The translations under genes and the position numbers were made by a program. The notes under the pieces were generated by a model that saw only the letters and a list, made by a program, of their open reading frames with translations, ran no database searches and was not told the DNA's origin. From an uncultured Hyphomicrobiales bacterium (GTDB lineage Bacteria > Pseudomonadota > Alphaproteobacteria > Rhizobiales > Devosiaceae): a stretch of DNA of 64,000 nucleotides. Shown here one piece after another: positions 9,824-19,577 of this stretch (position 1 is its first letter; each line of letters opens with the position of its first letter). The stretch is taken from the NCBI GenBank assembly GCA_903842455.1, contig CAIMLX010000267.1, positions 1 through 64,000 on the forward strand, given 5' to 3'.

Positions 9824-10594
9824 ATGGTGAAAGCTTCGGACCACAGAGATAAGCCATCAGGGCTTGAGGGTACCGGGTTGAACCAGGACGGAGCACTGAG
9901 CTTTCTCGAGCCGCTCGAGACCCGCACCCGCAACGTGGCGGTGCTGGATGCGCTCGCCGACATGATCCAGCGCGCCGGCATGAAAGTCGGCGACCGGCTG
10001 CCGCCAGAAGTCTCGCTGGCGACGACGCTGGGGGTGGGGCGCTCGACCATCCGCGAAGCGCTGAACCGGTGGGAAGGCCTCGGCATCATCCGCCGGCGGC
10101 GCGGCGATGGCACGTACCTTTCGGCCAAGGTGACGACCTCGCGCGGGCTCGTGCCGACGATGATCCGCCTCGAGGGCGAAGCGCTGATGCGGATGATCGA
10201 GGTGCGGCGGGCGCTTGAACAGGAAGTGGTGCGCAAGGCGACCATCAACGCCACGCCAAAGCAGCGCGCGGACATCTCGCGGCTCTGCACGCTGCTGATC
10301 GACGATGTGGAATCAGGGCGCAACTGGCATGCGGCGGACGCTGCGTTCCACGGCGCGATCTACCTGGCCTCGGGCAATCCGATGTTCGGGCAGATCCTGC
10401 ACCGGCTGGACGACGCGCTGGAGCGGGCACCGGACTCGCCGTTCGGCTCGGCGGCCTTCGGCCTCTCATCGTTCCCCCCGCACCGCACCCTGGCTGACGC
10501 CATCGCTGCAGCCGACGTGGAGGGGGCGGTAGCCGCCATCCACCAGATCCTCGACATCGTCTCGGACGAGGTGCGCGACCTCATCTCGCGCTGA
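9824..10594 (+). CDS. GntR family (FadR/FCD subfamily) transcriptional regulator
   Basis: wHTH GDRLPPEVSLATTLGVGRSTIREALNRWEGLGIIRRRRGDGTY followed by an FCD-like domain. Confidence 0.88.
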   Translation: MVKASDHRDKPSGLEGTGLNQDGALSFLEPLETRTRNVAVLDALADMIQRAGMKVGDRLPPEVSLATTLGVGRSTIREALNRWEGLGIIRRRRGDGTYLSAKVTTSRGLVPTMIRLEGEALMRMIEVRRALEQEVVRKATINATPKQRADISRLCTLLIDDVESGRNWHAADAAFHGAIYLASGNPMFGQILHRLDDALERAPDSPFGSAAFGLSSFPPHRTLADAIAAADVEGAVAAIHQILDIVSDEVRDLISR

Positions 10595-10595
10595 C

Positions 10596-10847
10596 CTACC
10601 CGTCGGGGCGGTGCTCGCCGAGGCGGGTGGTTTCGAGCGACACGGACAGGCGAACCGGGCCGTTCGCTCCGTCGTGGATGATGATCTGGATGCCTTCGGC
10701 GCCTGCGCCGATCAACATTTCCTTGGTCATGTCCGCCAGCGCCCGGCGCGCTTCGGTAATGGCCGTTTCCATGTCCGGCAAATCAAGGCCCACCTCATCG
10801 TGGAAGATGCCGTCCTTGTCGTGCACATCGAAATAGTAGTGCGGCAT
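10596..10847 (-). CDS. DUF6894-like small protein
   Basis: MPHYYFDVHDKDGIFHDEVGLDLPDMETAITEARRALADM pattern. Confidence 0.7.
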   Translation of the reverse strand: MPHYYFDVHDKDGIFHDEVGLDLPDMETAITEARRALADMTKEMLIGAGAEGIQIIIHDGANGPVRLSVSLETTRLGEHRPDG

Positions 10848-10861
10848 AGTGCTCTCTGAGT

Positions 10862-11593
10862 TTACCGGGCTTCGGCATCGAGGTGCAGGTAGGTCTCGTC
10901 AAACTCGGCGATGCCGGCGAGCCGCTGCCAATCGAGAATGCGGACCGTCTGCCCTTGCCAGGTGATCAGGTGCTCGGCCCGCATCTGCTGCAGCGTGCGG
11001 TTGACGTGCACGGTGGAGAGCCCGAGCGTGTCGCCGAGTTCGGTCTGGTTGATCGGCAGGATCAGTTCTCGATCGCGGTCACCGAGGCCGACGACACTGA
11101 GGCGGGTGAAGATCTCGCACAGCAGGTGAGCCAGTTGCTCCAGCGCCGAGCGCCGTCCCATGGCGACGATCCACTCGCGGTGGATGGCGCTGTCGAGCAA
11201 TGTCATCAGCCACAGCATGCGCGACAGGTGCGGGTAACGCTCCGTGATCATCCTCAGGTTGGTGTGGGGGAAGGTGACGACGCGGCACGCCGACAGCGCC
11301 CCCACCGAATGGTCCATCGTCCGGATCAGGAACGAGTGCAGATCGACGAAGTCGCCAGGCAGGTGGATGGCGGTAATCTGCCGGGTGCCGTCCCCGAGCA
11401 GCCGATAACGCGTGGTGAAGCCCTGCGCCACCAGCATCGAGCGATCCGGCCGGTCGCCTTCGCGGACCAGATCGGTGCCCGCAGCGAAGGTTATCATCGG
11501 TCCCGCTGCAGCCAGCAAGGCTGCCCGTTCTTCGGGCGAGACAGTGTCCCGCCGCTCGAGCTTGCGGACTAATGCATCGATATCTTCGATCAT
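10862..11593 (-). CDS. Crp/Fnr family transcriptional regulator
   Basis: cNMP-like N-domain (VREGDRPDRSMLVAQGFTTRYR) and Crp HTH (QTELGDTLGLSTVHVNRTLQQMR). Confidence 0.85.
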   Translation of the reverse strand: MIEDIDALVRKLERRDTVSPEERAALLAAAGPMITFAAGTDLVREGDRPDRSMLVAQGFTTRYRLLGDGTRQITAIHLPGDFVDLHSFLIRTMDHSVGALSACRVVTFPHTNLRMITERYPHLSRMLWLMTLLDSAIHREWIVAMGRRSALEQLAHLLCEIFTRLSVVGLGDRDRELILPINQTELGDTLGLSTVHVNRTLQQMRAEHLITWQGQTVRILDWQRLAGIAEFDETYLHLDAEAR

Positions 11594-11766
11594 GGGCACG
11601 ATCCACCTCATGGGGTTGGTCGCTCAACGCGTCCTGAGGAACACCCGTTCCGCGGCGTCGCGGGCGGTATGCAACCCGAAACGGCGAAGGAGCATTTCTT
11701 CGGCGGCCACCGTGCAGGGCCGCAGCCATAACCAAAGTTAATGCAGGACACGGAGCGGTTTGGCAG

Positions 11767-12153
11767 ATGAGCTACATGCTAGATGAAAACCAAGACTCTC
11801 CTCGCCGCCGTCAGCCGTCCGCCGAAGCCACCGCGGGCCGCGAAGCCCTCATGCTGGTTCGACAGTTGAATCGACAGCTGGGCCTGTGGCAGGCCGCGTC
11901 GGTGAAGCTCCAGACCATGGCGGAGCGCCTGCGCGCCACCGGCCGCAACGACGCTACCGTAGAAGAGGAGACGCGGACGCTAATGGCTGCAGTCTTGGCG
12001 GCGGCAGAGCGGTTCGAGGAAATGCTGTCCGGGCAGCGGGCTGCCGTCGCCCAGCACGGCAGGATCAAGGATACCCGCCGGTCGTTCGAGATGGTCACCG
12101 AGCGGCTGCGGGGGAGCCTCAGGCTTCTCGGCGTCGAGGAAGTATCGGAGTGA
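11767..12153 (+). CDS. Hypothetical protein
   Basis: 128-aa ORF, helical, no recognised domain. Confidence 0.5.
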   Translation: MSYMLDENQDSPRRRQPSAEATAGREALMLVRQLNRQLGLWQAASVKLQTMAERLRATGRNDATVEEETRTLMAAVLAAAERFEEMLSGQRAAVAQHGRIKDTRRSFEMVTERLRGSLRLLGVEEVSE

Positions 12154-12180
12154 GCGCCGGGGCGCCCACTCCGGCAGTGA

Positions 12181-12672
12181 TCAGGCCGCCTTGCGGTTGA
12201 CGTCGGCCAGGGCCACCTGGCTCAGCTTCTTGTCGGTGGCTTCTTCTTCCTTCAGCGTGGCATCGAGAAGGCCCACGGCCTCCTTCATGCCCAGCTGCTG
12301 CGCCCAGGTCTTGAGCGTGCCGTAGCGAGCGATCTCGTAGTGCTCTACCGCCTGCGCGGCAGCGACCAGGCCGGCGTCGAGCGCCACGGTGCCCTTGTAC
12401 TCGTCCATGATCGACTTGCCTTCCTCGAGAATGCCGAGGATGGCGTCACAGGTCTTGCCGCGCGCCGGCTTGCCGAGCAGTTCGAAGACCTGCTCGAGAC
12501 GCTCGATCTGACCTTCGGTCTCTTCGAGGTGCTGCTCGAAGCCGGCTTTCAGCTGCGGCGAGGTCGCAGCCTTGGCCATCTTCGGCAATGCCTTCACGAT
12601 CTGCTTTTCGGCGTAGTAGATGTCCTTGAGGGTATCGAGGAACAGGTCATCGAGGGTCTTTTCGTCGGCCAT
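12181..12672 (-). CDS. Ferritin-like DUF892 protein (YciE/YciF family)
   Basis: MADEKTLDDLFLDTLKDIYYAEKQIVKALPKMAKAATSPQLKAGFEQHLEETEGQIERLEQVFELLG is the DUF892 pattern; internal start at 12672. Confidence 0.9.
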   Translation of the reverse strand: MADEKTLDDLFLDTLKDIYYAEKQIVKALPKMAKAATSPQLKAGFEQHLEETEGQIERLEQVFELLGKPARGKTCDAILGILEEGKSIMDEYKGTVALDAGLVAAAQAVEHYEIARYGTLKTWAQQLGMKEAVGLLDATLKEEEATDKKLSQVALADVNRKAA

Positions 12673-12878
12673 TTTGGCTCTCCGTGCTTTGGATGGGAAG
12701 GCGGCAGAGGCGCCGCTGTTTGACTCCAATCTGGCAACGCCGGGATGGTTCCGCTTCTCCGCTGTCGGCGGCAAGCGGGGCCCGAAGGAAGGCTTGACCG
12801 AAGTAACCGGTTGGTGAATTAGTGCGTTTCAGGCGGCGCGAGGATGGCGACCGGCTCTGAGTGCGAGGATCTCCCCAG

Positions 12879-14174
12879 GTGAAATACGCGATCGTCGGCG
12901 TCGGTGGACGCCATGCCATGTTCCGCAAGGCGATTACCGAGACGCATGCGACGGGCAACGAACTGGTGGCTTTATGCGACGTCAACGAGACCCGGCTGGC
13001 GCTTTCCGCCTCGAAGATCGCGGACCAGCCCGGCAACGGCATTGCGACGTATGATGCCGCCGATTTCGGCCGGATGATCGCCGAGCAGCAGCCGGACACG
13101 GTGATCGTCACGACGCCAGACTACATTCACCACGAGTATATCGTCGCGGCACTCAAGGCCGGCCGAAACGTGATGACCGAAAAGCCGATGACGGTGGACC
13201 TCGGCAAGCTCAAGGGGGTGCTCGACGCGCAGCGCGAGAGCGGGCGGAAGCTGACCGTCACCTTCAACTACCGCTACACGCCGGCCCGCACGCAGCTCAA
13301 GGACCTGCTGATGAGCGGGGCCATCGGCGAGATCGAGGCGGTGGATTTCCGCTGGTATCTCGACCGGGTGCACGGGGCCGACTATTTCCGTCGCTGGCAC
13401 CGGTACAAGGAGAAATCCGGCGGGCTGCTGGTGCACAAATCCACCCACCACTTCGACCTGATGAACTGGTGGGTCGGCTCGACGCCGAAGACCGTCAGCG
13501 CCAACGGGAAGCGGGTGTTCTATACGCCGCAGATGGCGCAGCAACTGGGGCTCGCGGACCATTCTGACCGCTGCCATACCTGCCCGGTGTTCGACCGGTG
13601 TGAGTACAGACTGGACATCGCGACCGACGAGGCGCTGCGGGAACTCTACCTCGAGGCGGAAGGCGACGACGGCTATTTCCGCGATCGCTGCGTGTTTGCC
13701 GACGACATCACCATCGAAGACACCATGCAGGTGCAGGTGAAATACGCCAACGACGTGATGCTGAACTACACACTGTGCGCCTATTCCCCATGGGAAGGGC
13801 TGGAGATCAAGTTCCATGGCACCAAGGGTGAGCTGACACACCGGCATGTCGAGGTGCACGGCGTGTTCGGCGGCGAGCGCGATAAGGCGCACGAGGACAA
13901 CATGACCACGACGCTGCACCTCCACGGCGGGTTGCCCGAAAGCCTCGACGTGTGGGCCGGGCAGGGGGATCACGGCGGAGCCGATCCAGTGATGCTGGGC
14001 TACCTGTTCGACCCAGACGGGACGCCGCCCGACCGCTACAGTCGGGCCTCGACCCACAAGGAGGGCGCCTGGTCGATTCTCACCGGCATCGCCGCCAACC
14101 GCTCCATCGCCACCGGGCAGACGGTGGATGTCGATGCCATGCTGGCTGAGGCGGGGATCGTTCTGGAGCGGTAG
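12879..14174 (+). CDS. Gfo/Idh/MocA family oxidoreductase
   Basis: Rossmann start KYAIVGVGGRH, TPDYIHHEYIVAALKAGRNVMTEKPM; GTG 12879 (alternative GTG 12861). Confidence 0.87.
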   Translation: MKYAIVGVGGRHAMFRKAITETHATGNELVALCDVNETRLALSASKIADQPGNGIATYDAADFGRMIAEQQPDTVIVTTPDYIHHEYIVAALKAGRNVMTEKPMTVDLGKLKGVLDAQRESGRKLTVTFNYRYTPARTQLKDLLMSGAIGEIEAVDFRWYLDRVHGADYFRRWHRYKEKSGGLLVHKSTHHFDLMNWWVGSTPKTVSANGKRVFYTPQMAQQLGLADHSDRCHTCPVFDRCEYRLDIATDEALRELYLEAEGDDGYFRDRCVFADDITIEDTMQVQVKYANDVMLNYTLCAYSPWEGLEIKFHGTKGELTHRHVEVHGVFGGERDKAHEDNMTTTLHLHGGLPESLDVWAGQGDHGGADPVMLGYLFDPDGTPPDRYSRASTHKEGAWSILTGIAANRSIATGQTVDVDAMLAEAGIVLER

Positions 14175-14177
14175 CGC

Positions 14178-14736
14178 TCAGGGTCCGATGAGGAAGCGGT
14201 GGTAGGGGGCCGCCGAGATGGGTTGGCAGAGCTTGTCCGGGGCAAAGGCAAGCCCGGCGGCCGACAGGGCGTGCCAGCGTTTGGCGTCGCCTGCCAGGGC
14301 CCGCATCTCGCGGGCGGCATGGTCGAGCCTGGCATCGGCCCACACCAGACCCGGACCACCCGTATAGCGGCCGGATGCGTCGCTGACCGGCACGAGGTCG
14401 TAGTCGATGTCGATAGCCGCTCCAGCAGTGAATTCGGCACAGGGTCTCGCGCCCGCCGGTGGCGCCAATGCGCAGTCGCCTCGTGCCGAGGCCGAAGGCA
14501 TCGATATTGAGCCGCACCAGTTCACCGGCCTGCTGGGCCGGAGTGAGCGGCACTGCGAGCGCCGACCATTGTCCGGTGGTCCAGCGGCCATCCGGTTCCG
14601 GATGACTGAAGCCTTCAAGGAACTGGACTTCGGCAATGGAGGCGGGGTCGACGCGGCGGCGTAGCAACTGCCAGAGCGGCAGCGCGGTAAACGCATTGAG
14701 CCCAAGCCGGCGCAAGGGTGGCGTGGCGAGGGGCAA
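14178..14736 (-). pseudogene. Frameshifted C-terminal remnant of a glycosyltransferase-like protein
   Basis: Two minus-strand frames continue one another: ..FLEGFSHPEPDGRWTTGQWSALAVPL..DAFGLGTRRLRIGATGGRE (frame of 14736) then ..AAIDIDYDLVPVSDASGRYTGGPGLVWADARLDHAAREMRALAGD.. (frame of 14178); shift near 14400-14460. Confidence 0.55.
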
Positions 14737-14763
14737 AAAAAGGGCCGCCCTGGGGCGACCCTT
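14735..14763 (-). terminator. Rho-independent terminator of the MalK-type ATPase gene
   Basis: Minus strand AGGGTCGCCC-CA-GGGCGGCCCTTTTTTT. Confidence 0.8.
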
Positions 14764-14788
14764 GCGTTCGAGGATGGACCGTCCGGCT

Positions 14789-15829
14789 CTAGTTCAGGCG
14801 CTGGCCGTTGGCGCCGAACAGGTGGACGAGAGCCAGGTCGGGGGTGACGCGCAGCTTTTCGCCCGGGGCGGCGCTGATGCGCTCGCGGAAGATGCCGGTG
14901 ATGGTCTGCGTGCCGAGGCGCGCCAGCACGGAGGTTTCCGAGCCGGTCGGCTCCAGCACGATCACTTCGATCTCGATGCCGTTGGGGTCGAGCTTGAAGT
15001 GTTCGGGGCGGATACCGTAGGTGGTTGCGCCATCGGCCCGGTTGGAAACGGGCAGGTTGATGCCGTCCGTAGTGCGGAACCCTTCCGGGGTCATGGCGCC
15101 CTGGATGAAGTTCATCGACGGCGAGCCGATGAAGCCGGCCACGAAGACGTTCTGCGGGCGGTCATACAGATCGAGCGGCGAACCGGCCTGCTCGATGATG
15201 CCGTCCTTCATCACGACGATCTTGTCGGCCATGGTCATGGCTTCGACCTGATCGTGGGTCACGTAGATGGTGGTGGTCTTGAGCCGCTGGTGCAGCTCCT
15301 TGATTTCGGCGCGCATCTGCACGCGCAGCTTGGCGTCGAGGTTCGACAGAGGCTCATCGAACAGGAAGACCTGCGGATCGCGCACGATGGCGCGGCCCAT
15401 GGCAACGCGCTGGCGCTGGCCGCCCGAGAGCTGGCGCGGCTGGCGGTCGAGCAGGGTCTGAAGGCCGAGGATCTGCGCGGCGCGATCGACCTTCTGCTTG
15501 ATTTCGGCCTTTGGTACGCCCTTGAGCTTGAGCGAGAAGCCCATGTTCTGCGCGACCGTCATGTGCGGGTAGAGCGCATAGTTCTGGAACACCATGGCGA
15601 TGTCGCGTTCCTTGGGCGGCAGGTCGTTGACGACGCGATTGCCGATGCCGATCTCGCCCGAGGAGATTTCCTCGAGGCCGGCGATCATGCGCAGCAGCGT
15701 GGACTTGCCACAGCCCGACGGGCCGACCAGCACCACGAACTCGCCGTCGGCGATGTCGACCGACACGCCCTTCAGCGCTTCGAAATTGCCGTAGTGCTTG
15801 CCAGCCTTGTTGATGGTTACAGGCGCCAT
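14789..15829 (-). CDS. Sugar ABC transporter ATP-binding protein (MalK/UgpC type)
   Basis: [80 protein letters not shown]-terminal TOBE-like region. Confidence 0.93.
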   Translation of the reverse strand: MAPVTINKAGKHYGNFEALKGVSVDIADGEFVVLVGPSGCGKSTLLRMIAGLEEISSGEIGIGNRVVNDLPPKERDIAMVFQNYALYPHMTVAQNMGFSLKLKGVPKAEIKQKVDRAAQILGLQTLLDRQPRQLSGGQRQRVAMGRAIVRDPQVFLFDEPLSNLDAKLRVQMRAEIKELHQRLKTTTIYVTHDQVEAMTMADKIVVMKDGIIEQAGSPLDLYDRPQNVFVAGFIGSPSMNFIQGAMTPEGFRTTDGINLPVSNRADGATTYGIRPEHFKLDPNGIEIEVIVLEPTGSETSVLARLGTQTITGIFRERISAAPGEKLRVTPDLALVHLFGANGQRLN

Positions 15830-15947
15830 GAAGTCTCCTCCCCGAGTGCGGGCCGACGCCCGTTCATGCGAGCAAGCATCGGGCGAGGCTCGGCCGGCGG
15901 TCAAGCGGCTTTCCGCCTTTATAAGACTAAAGTTGCATGAAAGACTA

Positions 15948-15962
15948 ATACGAAAGTCGTAT
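15948..15962. promoter_or_regulatory. Operator-like perfect dyad ATACGA-AAG-TCGTAT
   Basis: Perfect 6-bp arms with 3-nt spacer between the divergent ATPase and kynureninase genes. Confidence 0.5.
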
Positions 15963-16031
15963 AAAATCGGAACGTAACGCGATCATCGCCGGGCTCTGGC
16001 GGGGCGGGCGGGTTCCGGCTACGAGAGAGGC

Positions 16032-17258
16032 ATGGCCTATACACTCGCCGATGTGCAGCAACTCGACCGCCACGATCCGCTCGCGGATTACCGCCAGCGC
16101 TTCAGCCTGCCCGATGGGGTGATCTACCTTGACGGCAACTCGCTGGGGGCGCTGCCGCGATCGGTGCGGGCGCGGATGGACGAGGTGGTGGCAACCCAAT
16201 GGGGCGAGGGGCTGATCCGGTCGTGGAACACGCATGACTGGATCGACCTGCCGGGACGCGTCGGCGATCGCATCGGCCGGCTGATCGGCGCTGGGCCGGG
16301 GACGGTCACGGTGGCTGATTCCACCTCGGTGAACCTGTTCAAGGCGCTGGGTGCCGCGCTTCGGCTGCGACAGGACCGTCGCGTCATCCTGCTCGAGGCG
16401 GGCGATTTTCCGACCGACGCGTACATAGCGTCGGGCCTCGCTGAACTCATGGGGAAGGGGCACGAGGTGCGCCTCGTCGCGGCGGACGAACTGGCCGCCG
16501 CTCTCGGCCCCGAGGTCGCGGTGCTGCTGGCGACGGAGGTCAACTATCGCACCGGGGCGCGGCTCGAGATGGCGGGACTGACCGCCGCCGCGCACGCGGT
16601 CGGGGCGCTGACGATCTGGGATCTCTGTCATTCGGCCGGGGCGTTCCCGGTTGACCTCGGCGCTGCCGATGCCGACTTCGCGGTGGGCTGCGGCTACAAG
16701 TACCTCAATGGCGGGCCCGGGGCGCCGGCGTTCATATATGCGGCGGCGCGCCATCATGCCGGGATGCGACAGCCGCTGACCGGCTGGCTGGGCCACGCGG
16801 CGCCGTTCAGCTTTGCGGCGGACTACAGCCCGGCCGAGGGTATTGCCCGGATGCGGGCCGGCACGCCGCCGATCCTGTCGATGCAGGCGCTGGATGCGGC
16901 GCTCGACGCATTCGAAGGCGTCGACCTGCGGGCAGTGAAGGCGAAGGCAGACCGGCTGTTCGACCTCTTCACCGGCGAGGTCGCCGGTCTCGGCCTCGGA
17001 CTTGCCACCCCGACCGATCCCGGCCGGCGCGGCACGCAGGTGTCGCTGCGCCACCCGGAGGCCTACGCGGTGATGCAGGCACTGATCGGACGCGGCGTCG
17101 TCGGCGACTTCCGCGAGCCGGACATCCTGCGCTTCGGGCTCACCCCGCTCTACCTGCGCTTCGAAGACGTGTGGAACGCCGCCAGAGTCCTCTGCGAGAT
17201 AATCGCGACCTCGGCCTGGGACCGGCCAGAGTTCAGGCGCCGCGCCAAAGTCGTCTGA
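16032..17258 (+). CDS. kynU: Kynureninase
   Basis: YLDGNSLGALPRSVRARMDEVVATQWGEGLIRSWN.., VNYRTGARLEMAGLTAAAHAVGALTIWDLCHSAGAFPVDL.. Confidence 0.92.
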   Translation: MAYTLADVQQLDRHDPLADYRQRFSLPDGVIYLDGNSLGALPRSVRARMDEVVATQWGEGLIRSWNTHDWIDLPGRVGDRIGRLIGAGPGTVTVADSTSVNLFKALGAALRLRQDRRVILLEAGDFPTDAYIASGLAELMGKGHEVRLVAADELAAALGPEVAVLLATEVNYRTGARLEMAGLTAAAHAVGALTIWDLCHSAGAFPVDLGAADADFAVGCGYKYLNGGPGAPAFIYAAARHHAGMRQPLTGWLGHAAPFSFAADYSPAEGIARMRAGTPPILSMQALDAALDAFEGVDLRAVKAKADRLFDLFTGEVAGLGLGLATPTDPGRRGTQVSLRHPEAYAVMQALIGRGVVGDFREPDILRFGLTPLYLRFEDVWNAARVLCEIIATSAWDRPEFRRRAKVV

Positions 17259-17390
17259 GCGCAAAACGAAAATATCTGCACGCTGTGATCGTTTCTCCCC
17301 AAGGAACCCCTTGGCGCGGACGTCACATCCTCGCATAAATCACGGGGCAGACGGGTCGTGCTGCTGTCCATTGGGATGGGCGAGGGTGAA

Positions 17391-18971
17391 ATGAAGGCGT
17401 ATCGACACTTCCTGGGTGGGCTTGGCGCTGTCGTGGCGCTGGCTCTTTTAGCCGTGCCGGCGATGGCACAGCAGAATTTCTCGCGTGGCTTTGGCGCCCT
17501 GCCGAGCGACCCCGAAAAGGTGCGCAGCCTGACGGGCACACCGGAGTTCCGGTCGTTCCTGCCCGAGGTGGTGGACCTGTCGTCCTATTTCCCGGTGCCG
17601 GGTGACCAGGGACAGCAGGGCAGTTGCACGGCATGGGCGGCTGGTTATGCGGCGCGCGCCTACTATGCGGCGGCGGTCGAACAACGCCGCATCACCTCGC
17701 CCCAGTCGATCCCGAGCCCGGCGTTCATCTACGGCCTCATCGTTGCCGATCCCGACAATTGCGGCTCGGGCAGCTCCAATCCGCTCGCCCTTGAGGTGCT
17801 GAAGCAGATCGGCAGCCTCTCCCTCGCAGAGTATCCCTATCGCGAGGAGACCTGTGGCCTGCCGACCGACGCAGAGTTCGAGTCCGTGACCGACTTCCGG
17901 ATCAAGGACTACCTCGTCGTCGACCACACGCGGCTCGACCAGGTGAAGGGGGAACTCGCCGACGGCAATCCGGTGATCATCCGCATCGTTCCCGAGGAGA
18001 ACTTCGACACCCTGTGGAACCAGCCGGATGGCGTCTGGCGGGCACCGCCGCTGCCCGAGGACTCGTTCGGCCATGCGATGGTGCTGGTCGGCTACAACGA
18101 GGCCAAGCAGACCTTCAAGTTCATCAACTCGTGGGGGCCGGACTGGTCGGATGGCGGCTATGGCCGCATGGATTACCAGACGTTCCTCAATCGGGTCACC
18201 GAGGCCTTCGTGATGGTGCTGCCGACCGGCGAGCCGAGGGTGCCGGTGGCCGATCTCGACCCCGAGGAGGCCCCTGCGCCCGAAGAACCGATCGTGCCCG
18301 AGGAGCCGGTGCAGCCGGCGGACCCGACGCCCAAGCAGGTGGTGGATTTCTCCGGGCTGCAATGCGCCAAGATCCAGATTTCGACGCGGGGCTCCCGCAA
18401 GGTGGCTGAAGGCTTCGTCAGCACTCCGGCTGATCTCGACACGGTAACGAGCCAGCTCGAGGGCGAGGTGGACGAAGTCAATGTCAAGCTGGCGCCCTGG
18501 CCGCAGTGCGAGGCGCTGATGACGCTCGACGCGCAACTGGCCGAGACCGACGTGCCGAAGATCGACGTCACCGGGACCGAGCTCAAGGCCGGCGATATCT
18601 TCGGCATCACCGTGGATACGCCGAACTTCGACAGCTACGTGCATGTCGCCTATGTGCAGGCCGATGGCACGGTGGTGAACCTGCAGCAGGTCGATGCCGA
18701 CAACCTGTCGACCCTGGCGCCGCGTTCCGAGATCAGGTTCGGCGATGGCCAGGACGGCCGCGCCAAGTTCGAGGTCAGCGGGCCCTTCGGCAACGAGATG
18801 CTGCTGGTCATCTCCTCGCGGGCACCGCTGTTCCCCGAGCCGCGGCCGCAGACGGAGACCGAGCGCGAGTTCCTCACGGCGCTGCGCGAGGCGATCCTGG
18901 CGCGACCCAACAAGCAGAGCCCGGAGCGCTTCATTTCCGCGGCCTTCGTCCCCATCCACACCTCCGAGTGA
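17391..18971 (+). CDS. Exported C1 (papain-like) cysteine peptidase with C-terminal DUF4384-like domain
   Basis: Signal peptide; GDQGQQGSCTAWAAGYAARAYY (Cys active site), SFGHAMVLVGYNEAKQTFKFINSWGPDWSDGGYGRM (His/Asn); C-terminal LKAGDIFGITVDTPNFDSYVHVAYVQADGTVVNLQ. Confidence 0.85.
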   Translation: MKAYRHFLGGLGAVVALALLAVPAMAQQNFSRGFGALPSDPEKVRSLTGTPEFRSFLPEVVDLSSYFPVPGDQGQQGSCTAWAAGYAARAYYAAAVEQRRITSPQSIPSPAFIYGLIVADPDNCGSGSSNPLALEVLKQIGSLSLAEYPYREETCGLPTDAEFESVTDFRIKDYLVVDHTRLDQVKGELADGNPVIIRIVPEENFDTLWNQPDGVWRAPPLPEDSFGHAMVLVGYNEAKQTFKFINSWGPDWSDGGYGRMDYQTFLNRVTEAFVMVLPTGEPRVPVADLDPEEAPAPEEPIVPEEPVQPADPTPKQVVDFSGLQCAKIQISTRGSRKVAEGFVSTPADLDTVTSQLEGEVDEVNVKLAPWPQCEALMTLDAQLAETDVPKIDVTGTELKAGDIFGITVDTPNFDSYVHVAYVQADGTVVNLQQVDADNLSTLAPRSEIRFGDGQDGRAKFEVSGPFGNEMLLVISSRAPLFPEPRPQTETEREFLTALREAILARPNKQSPERFISAAFVPIHTSE

Positions 18972-18976
18972 CCGAA

Positions 18977-19480
18977 ATGCTCAAGCTTTTTCGTATCGCC
19001 GCAATCGGCCTGCTGCTGGGGGCGGCCCCCCTCGCGATGGCGCAGGACAACTTCTCGGCCAACGACATCGTCGATGCGCTGACGCCGAAGGAAAAGACCC
19101 GTGGCCTGACGGTGACCGAAACCAACAAGGACGAGGCGCCATCGATCTCGATGCGGGTGCAGTTCGCCTACGACTCCGACCAGCTGGAGAACGAGGCGAT
19201 CCTGTCGATGCGGGCCCTGGGAGCAGCGCTGCGCGACCAGCGGCTCAAGGACTACCGGTTTGAAATCATTGGCCATACGGATGCCAAGGGCTCGGACGCC
19301 TACAACCTCGAGCTGTCGAAGCGCCGGGCCGCAGCGGTGGTGGAGCACCTGGTGTTCTTCCACAATGTCGACCCCGACAGGCTGGTCGCCATCGGCATGG
19401 GAGAAACGGACCCGACCAACACGGCCGATCCAGATGCGGCCGAGAATCGCCGGGTGGAAATCATCAATATCGGCTCGTGA
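18977..19480 (+). CDS. OmpA family protein
   Basis: Signal peptide; VQFAYDSDQLENEAILSMRALGAALRD..FEIIGHTDAKGSDAYNLELSKRRAAAVVEHL. Confidence 0.9.
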   Translation: MLKLFRIAAIGLLLGAAPLAMAQDNFSANDIVDALTPKEKTRGLTVTETNKDEAPSISMRVQFAYDSDQLENEAILSMRALGAALRDQRLKDYRFEIIGHTDAKGSDAYNLELSKRRAAAVVEHLVFFHNVDPDRLVAIGMGETDPTNTADPDAAENRRVEIINIGS

Positions 19481-19577
19481 CGACAGACTTTGCGACCTGC
19501 CTAAAGCCTAAGTTAAGTGCTCGTCGCTAGCTTAACCTGCTACCGCGGCTTTCGCGGGACAGGTTTGGTGTGCCGAA

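Noticed and set aside
15945-17336. 463-aa antisense ORF opposite kynU
   Set aside because: Shadow of kynU with no recognisable domain.
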